A stretch of DNA of 64,000 bases from Melitaea cinxia (taxonomy: Eukaryota > Arthropoda > Insecta > Lepidoptera > Nymphalidae), in the NCBI RefSeq assembly GCF_905220565.1, contig NC_059398.1, forward strand, positions 15,025,210-15,089,209, in the 5' to 3' direction. The position numbers and the translations under genes are program-made. Below, piece after piece: positions 23,001 through 34,275 of the stretch. How positions within the stretch are numbered: the first letter of the stretch is position 1; each line of letters begins with the position of its first letter. The notes under the pieces were generated by a model. That model saw nothing but the letters and a program-made list of their open reading frames with translations. It was not told where the DNA came from and did not search any database.

Positions 23001-25140
23001 GGATTTACGTTTTTCGCTCCTTTGTTAGTTACAGAAAGGCTTATATCCCTTGTTTTACAATATAATAGGACATTAAGCATAATGTAAGACTTACACATAA
23101 AAATATGAGAACTTAATAGTTACACAATAATGCACTTACAACATACTTATTCAAGGATCTTCTCACCGTCTCTAAAAGCATTGAATTCGGGTGTCACATA
23201 CCTGGAAACAATAAGATATATTCGTTACGAAAAACGTTGCGAGTACAAATGATAAAACTGTGACAAAATCAGGGTCAAGTGTCTTCAACTTTTGATTTAT
23301 TCTAATTATTTTGTGTTAATTTCATTAAAATAGCATTGTAACAAAAATTATAAGAACAAAGAAAATGATAGCCTTTTAGGACTGTCTGAGGTGAAATGTT
23401 TAACGTTTCAAGATATTGAGAGTCGCTCTGTCTTTTATCTTTATAATGATATACTTGGTAAAATATACGAATTTCCCATACGAATTTTCCACCTTTCAAT
23501 TTTCCGCACGACCTTTTGTACAGTGTTTTTTTGAATATTACTAAGAAAAATTAAGACATACGGTATATCGAAATAAGTAAAATATAAATAAAAACGTAAT
23601 CGATTGCCTCTTAACGGCTAAACGGGTTCGTATGAAACAACAAACTGACCGTACATTTTCTGAGAGTGATCGAGTGGACGATCTCAAATACGCGTATTAC
23701 TCAAACTCTTCTATTGACTGACAGACAGTGTTTACTTTAAAATAGTAGATAAGCACTAGAGAGAGTATAAAAACGAATACAACAGAACTAAAATGTTTGT
23801 TTGTTGATTTCAACTCTATACACAGCTCCTAAAAATGGATATATAAAAGCAGATAATATACTAAAAAAAAAGAGTTTTTACAGCTCGCGATTTTATACTA
23901 GGTCACCGGTTCGATTCTAACAATTGAAGTATATTTTATACATACGTTTATGACTTATAGGCCACAATTTATTTATATCAAAATCTAGGCTTTGGGACTG
24001 CCGACATTAAAAATACTACAAGGGTTCAATAAGTGTAAGGCGTTTATTCTGTTTTATTTAGTTGGTATTGAGGGCTGGATGCAGATGATCGTTATTTAAT
24101 TTATAATATTACAAGTACCTAACTGTAATCCATATTGATATAGAAAACTATGATACAGCGACACTTTCTACCGGCTTAGTGTTACTTTCTAGATCGCAAG
24201 GATACCAAAAATGTATTGAATAGATATTACTGTTGATAATTGAATTACGAAGCTTTTCTGTGTCGGGAGTGGTAAATCATATTGAGAATATTTTATTCTA
24301 CGTGAGATTGGTGAAATCATCCGTGCTATTCTGGTGTTATTGAAAGCATATGCAAATTATGAATAAATACTTCCAAATTTATAGTAATCTATTAAAACTA
24401 TACAAATAATCTATCGTTATAACCAAACATTCCATCGATCTACAATACATTTGTAATACAATTTCAATAGTAGATCCACTGTTTAGTTAAGCACATCCAA
24501 GTCCAAGCCTCAGGACCTCAATCTTAATACTCGAGCAGGTATAAGCCAGTACTTCCAGAAACCAGCGTGGGAATGGTCGCACGGAGGACCGGCGCCGGCG
24601 TACCGGAAACTGTGACGTGCCGCACATACTGCCTTACATTTTATACTTTTCGATCGATCTAATTCTACAATGGTATGCTACATCGACATTTATTTCTTTA
24701 ACCTTGTCTGTACCAAACTACATACACTAATATTTAATTTGATCTCATTTTCATAATTCGTAATCGTTAGATAACTGTCGACACAACATTAAAAAGAAAA
24801 ATAAGCTACTAAGCATTTCAGAAATTATATGACTTATCACAAATATCAGTAATACGACAGGGTTCATAAAAAAGGCAACGAGTCTAACTGCGAAAGACAA
24901 ATAGTTTTAGTTAATTTATGTTAAGGTTTAATAATATTTAAGATAAATAGTTAAGAATTTAATGCATGTTTGTCATTAGAAGGGATACCATTATAAATGC
25001 CATAAATAAGTTCTACATACTACTAATTCAAATTAGGTATTTGTATTTGGCATTTGCAAAACTTGTATTTATATTGCTTGTGCTTATCAGTTTTATTTAA
25101 TTACCGTCTAATTTTCTTTTGAATTATTAGTCGAATGAAA
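20094..25140. other. AT-rich noncoding DNA; GC-rich island near 24.5-24.6 kb
   Basis: No gene is supported over about 5 kb. Frames at 22208-22489 (-), 22539-22724 (+) and 23302-23499 (-) have no motif. GGTTCGATTCTAAC at 23908-23921 resembles a tRNA B box but has no matching A box. A sharply GC-richer island lies at about 24480-24625 and is discussed as a finding. Confidence 0.45.
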
Positions 25141-25476
25141 TCTATACAAATAATTGGAGTGTCTGTTTGTATTATTAAAATAACCGCTTTTTACTAAATG
25201 CATATGGATGTATACAAGGTGTATATATCAAAATAACTTTTTTTACAATTTTTGTCTGTCTGCCTGTCTGTCTGTATATTAATTGTCTGTCTGTTTGTTC
25301 CGGCTAATCTCTGAAACGGTTAGAACAATTTCAGCGGAACTTTCATTGGTTGCTGATGTAATAAGGAGTAGCTTCGGCTAATTTTATTTTAGAAATTTAT
25401 TTATTTTATTACTCTGAGAATTGAACAAAAACTTTTTTGTTAAATTCCATGCAGACGAAGTCGAGGGCACAGCTAG
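25141..25476 (+). mobile_element. Short non-autonomous Helitron (type A), copy 1
   Basis: Starts TCTATACAAATAATTGG after an A (25140) and ends GGGCACAGCTAG before a T (25477), matching Helitron termini and the A|T target. The 336-bp body carries a GTCT-rich stretch (TGTCTGTCTGCCTGTCTGTC), the phrase AATCTCTGAAACGGTTAG and, near the end, GACGAAGTC, a three-pair stem with a GAA loop that forms the core of the 3' hairpin. It is colinear with the copy at 29000-29395. No Rep/helicase is encoded. Confidence 0.7.
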
Positions 25477-28400
25477 TAATTATATAAAATAACTATGTCA
25501 ATTAAGGCCGTTATTCTAATTAAATTGTTACTTGGTATGAGATAAAATTAAAGTGTTAAAATTACATATTTAAAATGTAAGTATTTTATCTTAAGAAGGC
25601 CGATTGCAATTTGTTAAATAAGCACGTCAAATTAAGGATAAGATAGATATCAGACTTAATTGCTGGTTGATTGATAAACATATCTAATAGGAAATACGGT
25701 AAGTCTCAATGCTGTTATTTAAGTTATTAAAAAAGTAAGGGTGTCAGTAGCTCGCAAAATAGTGAACGGATTTCTTGAGAAAAAGCATATATGTAGGTAC
25801 GATATTGTTCAGTCACTATATAAGGTTTCGCTTCTCTGAAGAATAGTACACGCCTGCACGTGTAATTTCTTAAGCGTTTTTTAAAATCCCCAGCAGGGTG
25901 CTATGAATGGCAGAACGTCACATTACGTAAATTGCTGCAATTATTGTGGCAACAGACGACATCATTCCCATTCAGTACTTACTTTTTTGTGTACTGCATA
26001 TTCCAACTTTTAACAACACGGACAATTTAATATATATTTTTTTTATTTAATGATTACGAACGCATAAGTACGAGGCAATTCAATTGTATTATATTTAATT
26101 TTTATGTCTTGAAACAATTTGGATAAGGAATTCTTTTATTAATTCTTTAAAAAATATTTTATTGTACTTGAATATAACAATTAATTAAATTACACACAAA
26201 ATGCCAATTAATTTCGCTTCATCTAACAGCACCGTTCTATCTCAAATCTCTCATAGTCCATTTTCAATCAAAGGCGCTGTAATAAACTATGCGTGACCGG
26301 CGCTACTGTCTCGTTTGTAACCTAAAACGATTACCAGCCAACCGTTATTACCGAGCTGCAAGATTTATTTTACCTTATCACCGGCATATAATTACTTAAG
26401 ACGTGAGACTAACACATTTTGCCGTCTACGTAACCTTTATATCTAACGCAATAAAGTTCAATCTTTATTCCAATGAGTATACTATGATCGCTGCAGGCAT
26501 GGATACGCATATCTTAGGATCTCGAGGTGTATACGGAGTGAATTCATTAGTCGGTAGGCAGTAAGTGTGTAAATAGAACGGAAGCTGTGTACATAAGTCA
26601 CCGTGACAACTACGCTTTATGGCGGGCACCCGTGTTATTATCGATACTATGTTGAGTATACTGCTTTTTTTGCCAGACGAAAACAAGTCGATAAATACTA
26701 CGAAAGCAAACCTAAATAAAACCAAATTATGGGGGAATTCGTAGGCTCGAATACAAAGTCTGCACCACTTCAGACTGCCTCCGTGAATTTAAAAATGCAG
26801 CTATGAAATATACATTCAGCACTTTAAAAATAGACGGTGCGCCTCGTCAAAGGGTGCTCGAGACGCTTTGTGCGAGTTTTATCTGTGGGGCCTTGCCGAT
26901 GCGACGTCAGGGTGTTAGGGACTGATGAGTGGATTGGGGTGAACGACCGCTGGATTGTCGTAGGTCGGATGATTACAACCTAGATTATGGTTACGCAATG
27001 CTATTCAATCTCAAGTATGTTCAATTTATTAAATCTCTGAAGCCGTAAAAACAATTAATAAGTCAAAATATTTTTATTAAACTTTTACACAAAGTATTAC
27101 TTGTAAAACAATTATTGATTTAATATATTTACATTTTATAATAGTTATAATAATTACATAAATACAGTTATACAAATTATCTTTTATACAGCAGCATGAA
27201 ACACCACAGTTATGATAATTAATCAAATGACTTACATTACGGTAATACGAATAAACCGAAATAAAAACCAACGTAAAAACGTGTGAGGGGAGAAAATAAA
27301 ACTTTCTAGAATATATTTGCTGTACTAAATAAAGATCTTATATTGATAAATACCGATATAATTTTATTTACAGTTGTGTCGGAAAAAACTTTATATCAAA
27401 TTTTTGAAACATAACCTTTTATATTAATTATATTTTAGAGTTATATTAAAAAAGTCGTTTAGGGAACAGACTAAATATATGTTTCATGTACAAACAGTAT
27501 TTAAGTAATGTATCACTTTACTATTATAACAAAAAAAGTTATACAATACTGAATAAATTATAAATATTCTAAAATATATACTTATTAATTTGTTTATAAC
27601 CAAAGCGTTTATAAATCGACACCTCTTTATTATTAGACTTTGATTTATTATTAGTCATAAATGTAATACAAACATTCATTGCTGCCCAGTTTTTACCAAT
27701 CAATCAAAAGTTTTATATCGCCAAGTGCGATTGTACTAAGTGATAAAAAGTGTTCGGTGTCGAAACCTTTGTGTCGTGACTGTGTTTTATATAAATGTGT
27801 TAATGTTCTTTTCCATAAACAGGGCAAATAGCTCCATCACGAACACTGTATATCGAACCGTTGGTAACACGGAGTAAAACATTTTTTAGTAGCTTTCTTC
27901 GAAATATCTTAAAGCGTTGAAGGAGTCTACAAAAAGAAACAATAAAAAATCTTGCTACAGAGCACTGTATTGTGCGCAGTGAACGGAATAAAAAGAGCGA
28001 ACAGGGACATCAAAAACATCCTTTCTTCTGCTCCATTTGTACTGTAATGTGTGGACGATAACAATGAGAGTTGTTAACAAACACGGCGGACTGAAATATA
28101 AAACTGGCAAAGATGTAGCGATTTAGCGAGTACTAGCGGAGTCCGTGAATAGCGTCGAGATTTATGCTCGCTATTCGTTAAAACGTCCTAATTGGCGTAT
28201 TTTATTGCAGACTGAGGGAACAGTGAGATTTTTATTACGTTAATCAATAACCAATATAACAAGGAGTAATGTTTATTTAATTATTTTTGTAATCGTTTGG
28301 TGGACTTTCCCTGAGTTCAGGTTCTCTATTAGAAAACCACATAATCTCGAATTAGCATACGCTATAAAATATCACGTAGTAAATCATAGTTGAGAAACAA

Positions 28401-28587
28401 TATCAAACGTCCGTGCTGGTAAAATCGCGAACAATATCTAGCGTACCTATGTGTGTATAGATATATATAGCCCATTACGCTTTAGTTTATAACGATAATA
28501 ATTAGCAATCAAATTTTCAAAAGCACATTTTGAAAGGATTCGATAAATTCTATGGAGAAAAAAATGTGAATCAATTCTAGTCATCTA
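25477..28587. other. AT-rich noncoding DNA; GC-richer patch at 26.84-26.96 kb
   Basis: No gene supported. A 86-codon minus frame (26465-26725) has no recognisable domain. The patch near 26840-26960 stands out by base composition only. The rest is plain AT-rich sequence. Confidence 0.45.
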
Positions 28588-28755
28588 CCCAAAGGTTGCC
28601 TGAAAGAAATCGCTGCTTTAGCGATAAGGCCGCCTGTTGCAACTAATGCAACTTTATTATTTTTGTTTACTTAATTAAATTTATGATACTTAATTAAATT
28701 TATGTTAATATGTTTGTGTTGGTGTGCAAAAAAAGTGTAAATAAATATATAAATG
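28588..28755 (+). repeat. Dispersed repeat, family F, copy 2
   Basis: Plus-strand counterpart of 12269-12406. It shares CCCAAAGGTTG, ATCGCT…AGCGATAAGGCCGCC, TGTTGCAACTAATGCAA and TTGGTGTGC…AGTGTAAATAAA in the same order. It differs by an internal direct duplication of ACTTAATTAAATTTATG (about 28670-28704). The conserved ends and A-rich terminus suggest a retroposed fragment. Confidence 0.5.
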
Positions 28756-28999
28756 TGTTTGAAATATATGAGCGATATGATTGATAAGGGGTGCAACAAA
28801 AAACACAGACGGGTGACAATAACTTGCCGACGCAGCAGGTTAAAAGCGAGAGTTAAATGGAATAGCGCACAGTTGGGGGCCTGTTAGCGATAAAATTATA
28901 AAACTGTTCAAATCACATTAAAAAAGAGTATACAGGGTAATTTATTTAATAAAGAACTAAAATATATTCATATCTCATAAAGGTTTCATAGAGTATTTA

Positions 29000-29395
29000 T
29001 CTATATATATACAAATAAATAAAATTGGAGTGTTTGTTTGTAATATTAAAATAACCGCTTTTTAATAAATGCATATGGATGTATACAAGGTACATATATT
29101 AAAATAACATTTTTTACACATTTTGTCTGTCTGTCTGTCTGTTTCAGCTAATCTCTGAAACGGCTGGACCGATTCTGACGGGACTTTCATTGGCAGATAG
29201 CTGATGTAATAAGGCGTAACGTTGACTACTATTAAACAACAAATAACTGGATGAACGATACTTTTTAAATTTAATTAAACTATTTGATTATATTAACGAT
29301 ACTTTTTTAATTTAATTAAATAATTTTTAATTAATTTACTGATGGAACAATATTTTTTTTTAATTCCACGCGGACAAAGTCGCGGGCACAACTAG
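29000..29395 (+). mobile_element. Short non-autonomous Helitron (type A), copy 2
   Basis: Begins TCTATATATATACAAATAAA after an A (28999) and ends CGGGCACAACTAG before a T (29396). The 3' hairpin is better kept than in copy 1: CGCGGAC AAA GTCGCG pairs with one bulged G. It shares with copy 1 the sequence around AATGCATATGGATGTATACA, the GTCT repeats and CTCTGAAACGG. It also carries an internal imperfect duplication (two stretches of AACGATACTTTTT followed by TTAATTTAATTAAA). Length is 396 bp and no protein is encoded. Confidence 0.75.
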
Positions 29396-30970
29396 TAACA
29401 AATAAGATTTAGAATTATTTTAGATCGACGCATAAAATAAATTTTTATTATCGAAATTATGACAAATAAGTATAATTCCCTAACATACCTGTATTTTCCT
29501 ATGTTTGTCATGTACTACCTATACGAGTATAGGCTCTTGAATTAGAAAACTTTTGTTCTCGGTTCGTATGATATTCAAGAGCGCACTTAATAGTTGAGGC
29601 TTTTGTTACCGAGGGTCCTAAACCCTTGTAACAAGGATCTCGTGCAGCTCGCCCCGATAGGGCGAATAAGTGTTTCTTTTGAGTGTGTCGAATGCCAACT
29701 CTCTAATAAGTTTCATAAAAGCCAACCCTCCAATAGCTTTCACAAAAAAGTCCATATTATTCTAGATCTTTTATTGATTTTTAAGTCTTTTCAAGGCCTG
29801 TATAGGCATTAATTAGTTACCACTTGAAAAAAAAATTACATTTAATTGTAGGTTTGTACCATTGCAGTACCATTTAGACATCAATTATTATCATTTTTTT
29901 TATTATTATTTATAAAGTTTGTAAATTACATTTTCCTCAACAGTTTCTCGTCTTCGCTCAAATATGAACTTATGGCAATATAGGGGCACATCATAAAAAT
30001 AAAATGAATCTATCAGTACTCGCGTTAAAGTTACCAGTCGAAGATGGACAGGCACCAGACTCGTCCACTTGGCTAAAATAAGACGAAGCGGTCGTAAACA
30101 GGCGCGATCATAAAACAAACAGATGGTGTAACAGGAGGAGAGGAGGTACTGAATGGATCGTCCTGAGAGAGAAACACCTCATAACACTCGCTGAGAACAA
30201 ACATACAAACAATCTAAGACGAGTTCTTTTCGTAAACTAAAACTTTAAAGATATCATTTGTGCATAATACTCAAAGCATTAATAATTTGAAAACGACAAA
30301 CAGTTTTATACAAATTATTCTGGCCTTAAATGTAGTTTTTTTTTTTTAAATCGTCTGGTTTACTCAACAAGCAACTATGTAATAAAATAGGCGCTCCGAC
30401 TTCACCTCACCGGGTCGCCTGTTAGCAAAAACATTTAAATGAGAATATAAAATTACCGGTTATAGTTACAAAGAAAACGTCGTGTCCGTTTTATTTTATT
30501 GCACAATATCGTTTTACACAAAATTGCGATTCCTTGCTCAGTAAAATAAATACATTAACTACATGCGATCTATTTATAGAGACACAGTAATTCTCCTCTG
30601 AGTCATTGCCGTAGAAAAAGGCCTAAATGATATGTCAATTGGACAAAGAAATAGAGTAATCCTTAGGGCTCAGGTAATAAGGTTTTCAATACAGAGAAAG
30701 TTTTAAATGCGTTATTTTATATGGTCATAAATATTAATGGATCGTCTTTGGCCTTCGAGAAATTAGTCAGCGTCTCGGCGCAGTAAATTATTGTTTCTAC
30801 CGCGACACACAACTGGCAACTCCTTTCTAACCCAATAAAATGCTATGTATGTAATAATTCAAAATTTTCTATAAGAATCTTAAGTATAGTAAACTAATGA
30901 TCACTACATTATCACTGCGTCAACTAACATCATTCGTCAAAATAATATTTTAGGAAATATATCCGACAAA
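29396..30970. other. AT-rich noncoding DNA, no gene supported
   Basis: No exon or RNA gene. Short frames at 29594-29812 (+) and 29906-30118 (-) lack motifs. The stretch at 29600-29680 is mildly GC-richer, with AACCCTTGTAACAAGG as a small inverted repeat. Confidence 0.5.
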
Positions 30971-31035
30971 CCGCATTGAAGCAGCGTGGTGGATTAAGGC
31001 TCTGATCTATTTCCTACATAGGAAAAGAGACCTTA
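30971..31035 (+). repeat. Relic of a LINE 3'-end family (AGCAGCGTGGTGGATTAAG type)
   Basis: CCGCATTGAAGCAGCGTGGT followed by GGATTAAGGCTCTGATC and CTACATAGGAAAAGAGACC matches, from memory, the 3' coding tail of an abundant lepidopteran LINE that continues into GGCCTATGCCCAGCAGTGGG. A minus-strand relic of the continuing part lies at 56244-56301. This copy stops in a TA-rich run. It is too short to encode anything. Confidence 0.45.
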
Positions 31036-32376
31036 TATATATATATCTAAAACATATTTCTAAATCAAAATAAGTAATTTTGTCATAATTACGTTGAGTA
31101 GTCTGAAGGAGATTGAAATATAAATTTTAAAAAATATTTACTTGACTTATTTAAAGTACTTATCGTCCCTTTTTAACAATTTCAGTTATCTCTATATCTA
31201 TTTATTTATTTAAATTTTAATCCATTAAAATGAAAAGAAAAAATATCTTTTCTTTTATATAAACTTACGATAATATTTAGATGAACATAAAACCATTAAG
31301 TTTTCAGAGCCAGTCTTGTCAAAAATTCGTTCATAGCTATCGAACGATTCGTTCAACAAAAATATTATCAAAATAGTAATTAACAATTGAAAACCTAAGT
31401 ATATACTTAAGTTTACACAACAATGTTGAATTAAGTCTACAAATTTATTTATAGTATGGCAATTTGTACAGCATTTTTATTAAATTTTTAATGAATCACT
31501 AAAGAAATAAATATGGCGTATACTCTAAATATGTTTGTAAAAATTGCAATGACCTCGATTTACGAATAAAAAGTAGCTCGTCTCAGTTTATATGGTGCCG
31601 TTATACGTATTTGGTTTCACCTTCGTTTTATTAATTCCTTGATCGAACATTTTGAATACATATTGGTTAAACACATTGTCGATAAAAAACTTATGAGCGG
31701 GAAACACAATTATCACGCTGCACTCAGAACTGCTTCCGTATAAATTTATTTAAAAATCGAAAAAAACTTTTTATACTTACATCACAGGAAAGTACTTATT
31801 TTTTTATTACAAAGCTATACTATCAAAAGTATAAAGTACTCTTAGATTGCATAAATAAATTGAATAATAATATATAGTATTTATTTAAAAAAAAAAAAAA
31901 AACAAAGTTTATTTGATTAACGGAATCTTTTAGCATTAAATTAATTATTTTTTTTTTTACTAAACAACCTTATTTGTATTAAATAATAGGACAGGTCATA
32001 GGATATAACAGAACTACACCAATTAAGGTATAGAAGCGCGTGTTACAGAGTATTATGACGTTTATTATACATATATATACGAGAGATTATTAAGTTTTTA
32101 ATTACGCGAATTAAAGTGTAGTGAAATCGTACATAAGCATGTGGTAGCATGCAAGAAGTACATATACAAACCGCGCTTCAAAAGGTGGTATTCAGGAAGG
32201 CGGTAATTTTCTGGTGATGATGTTAATTGTAGCACTAATGGTTCAATGGGTGTTTAATAGACTTGATTACTATGTAATATTAAATCGTTATGAATATATA
32301 ACATAAAAGCTAATGACTGGTAGCTCTGAGCAACATTAAAATAATGTTAGGCTTGATGAGAACAATGACCTAAGAA
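31036..32376. other. AT-rich noncoding DNA, no gene supported
   Basis: Only low-complexity sequence, including a 16-base A run near 31889-31902. No exon or RNA gene. Confidence 0.5.
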
Positions 32377-32541
32377 ATATATATATATATATATAATAAG
32401 TGAATGTTTGTCTGTATGTCCTTTATAGAATCGTAAATTATACATTTGATCATGTCATGATCTTCAGCAAAGTCCCACAAAGGTTTGTGAATTGGTACGA
32501 CCAATAAAAAAAACGAAGCAACGCGCGCAAGGGTCAGCTAG
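32377..32541 (+). mobile_element. Helitron-like 3' end with TA-repeat head (type D)
   Basis: An (AT)n run at 32377-32395 leads into AATAAGTGAATGTTTGTCTG, and the segment ends GCGCAAGGGTCAGCTAG, followed by T. The CTAG|T terminus and the GTTTGTCTG phrase are typical of Helitron-derived repeats in moths and butterflies, as I recall them. The 5' TC end cannot be fixed because of the simple repeat. About 165 bp, no coding capacity. Confidence 0.4.
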
Positions 32542-33010
32542 TTATAATATATAGTGATGTTTTAAGATGGTTTTTATGCAAAAGTTATAAAGAAAATATC
32601 ATAATTATCATTAAAAATAATAAAGTTATGATATAACTCAACATTATTATAAACAACTTTAAATACGTCAATTAGGTCACTATTATCAAGAAAACGATAT
32701 TCGAACCGGCTCCAACTTCACACATGACGTATAATTACGCAGACAGACGGACACAAATTTACTCCGTTCGTATTGAAACCTGTCGCGAGTGTAAGTAACT
32801 TGTAACACAAAGAATCCATAGTATTCCGAGTTTATAATTACAATAATTATAAGTTTCTTTAGTGACGAAATAAATATAGGTGGTATTTAATCGCTCTTTT
32901 AAAATTCACTTATCGTAGAAAGAATTAAAGTTTAAATTGCGGAAAAATACCGTTAATTAACGTAATATTTATTAATTTTGTCTATCATATAAGTTTTTTA
33001 TATATACTGT
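32542..33010. other. AT-rich noncoding DNA, no gene supported
   Basis: Nothing recognised between the Helitron-like segment and the next family-B repeat. Confidence 0.5.
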
Positions 33011-33263
33011 AACTAGGTCGGTAAACAAGCGTACGGTTCACCTGATGGTAAGAGAATACCGTAGCCTATAGACACATCGCAAGTGCGTGGCCGACCCTAT
33101 CCCCAATTCCCCAGGAGCTTTTGTTACCTTACTCACCAACAGGAACACAACACTGCTTGAAATCAGCATTATTTAGCTGTGATCTTCTGTAAGGTCGAGG
33201 TACTACCCCAGTCGGGCTGCACCATATTTTGAACAGGAATTTTCCTGCTGTGCCCTACCTCTG
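33011..33263 (-). repeat. Poly(A)-ended short retroposed repeat, family B, copy 3
   Basis: On the minus strand it begins CAGAGGTAGGGCACAGCAGG, runs through the same segments as the 19.8-kb copy (…GGTAGTACCTCGACCTTACA, GTTCCTGTTGGTGAGTAAGG, CCATCAGGTGAACCGTACGC), and ends ACCGACCTAGTTACAG in an A/T-rich tail. It is the copy closest to 19811-20093, in inverted orientation. No coding content. Confidence 0.7.
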
Positions 33264-34048
33264 TTAATTAGTTACATATTTTAGCTTTATACATACAAAC
33301 ACATATTAAATTACTCCTTATAGACAATTGCTCATAAATCGAATTAATTGAATAAAATTTGAATTACAAAACAAAAATGAACGAAATATTTAATAAAAAC
33401 ACAACATAAATTATGACATGAATTGAATCTATAACTGGAAAGCTTATTTTAGGCGTACAAAATTGGATGCGGCGAGTTTTCCCATGAGGATTATACGAAA
33501 ACGGAAGTCGGACAATATAAACAAACACGATGCACTGTTCGGTTACATTAAATAGGAAGTTTCATAACAAGTGTGCAATTTCACATAGCGCTGATCATGA
33601 ACAAAATATAAATAACTAAACACTCTTTATGATATCACACTCGTACCGACGCTGTAGTATACGCTGGGCAAGTACCAAATGAATGAAACATTATAATATT
33701 TTTATTTATACCTAGATTTAGCATTTCTCAATACCTAGATTTTCTATATGCATATGATATTAGAACAATTACTACTAATTGTGTTCAAAAATATGATTGC
33801 GATGGGAATGTAAATATTAAAGCCCTTTCAAAATAAATTTGAAATAGGTCGTTACACATCTGCACTGCTAATGTCAGTGACCTTAACTGAGGAAGTCCAT
33901 TCCTAGAAAGTCCTCGAATAGATATTTCTGAGCAGAATGTCAGGAAGCATGAGTTGCGATTATCAATATTGCAAATGCATCTGATTGTATCATGTTGCAT
34001 CCTGGGATTATATTCTTGATTTAGAATAATTAAGTATTAAAAAAAAAA
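33264..34048. other. AT-rich noncoding DNA, no gene supported
   Basis: A 71-codon minus frame at 33785-34000 has no motif. No other feature seen. Confidence 0.5.
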
Positions 34049-34275
34049 CTAGTGGTCGCCCAGAGGTCGAAATTCGACCATAATTAAAAATTTAAACTAA
34101 AAAAAAACCAAAAAGTAATGAAAATGAAGAACTTTTCTCTAAATTTTTCAATTTGGCTACAGACTGACAATCGACGAAAGAGCATATAATATGTGTGTGT
34201 GTGTCAAACACATGGTAGTGTGTGTAATGTTTTTTTAATGATTTATAATAATTAAAAAAAATATGATTGATTGCA
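34049..34275 (-). mobile_element. Helitron (type C), copy 2, 5' end lost
   Basis: The plus strand starts CTAGTGGTCGCCCAGAGG after a run of A, which is the minus-strand 3' terminus. Just inside it GGTCGAAATTCGACC is a perfect 7-bp hairpin with a single-base loop, the Helitron 3' hairpin. Similarity to 8004-8285 continues through GTGTCAAACACATGGTAGTG and TGTGTAATGTTT. The last third, with the TC end, is not recognisable beyond about 34275. No protein is encoded. Confidence 0.6.

Noticed and set aside
23905..23922. GGTTCGATTC as a tRNA B box
   Set aside because: No A box, no pairing arms, and no second copy to define a SINE.
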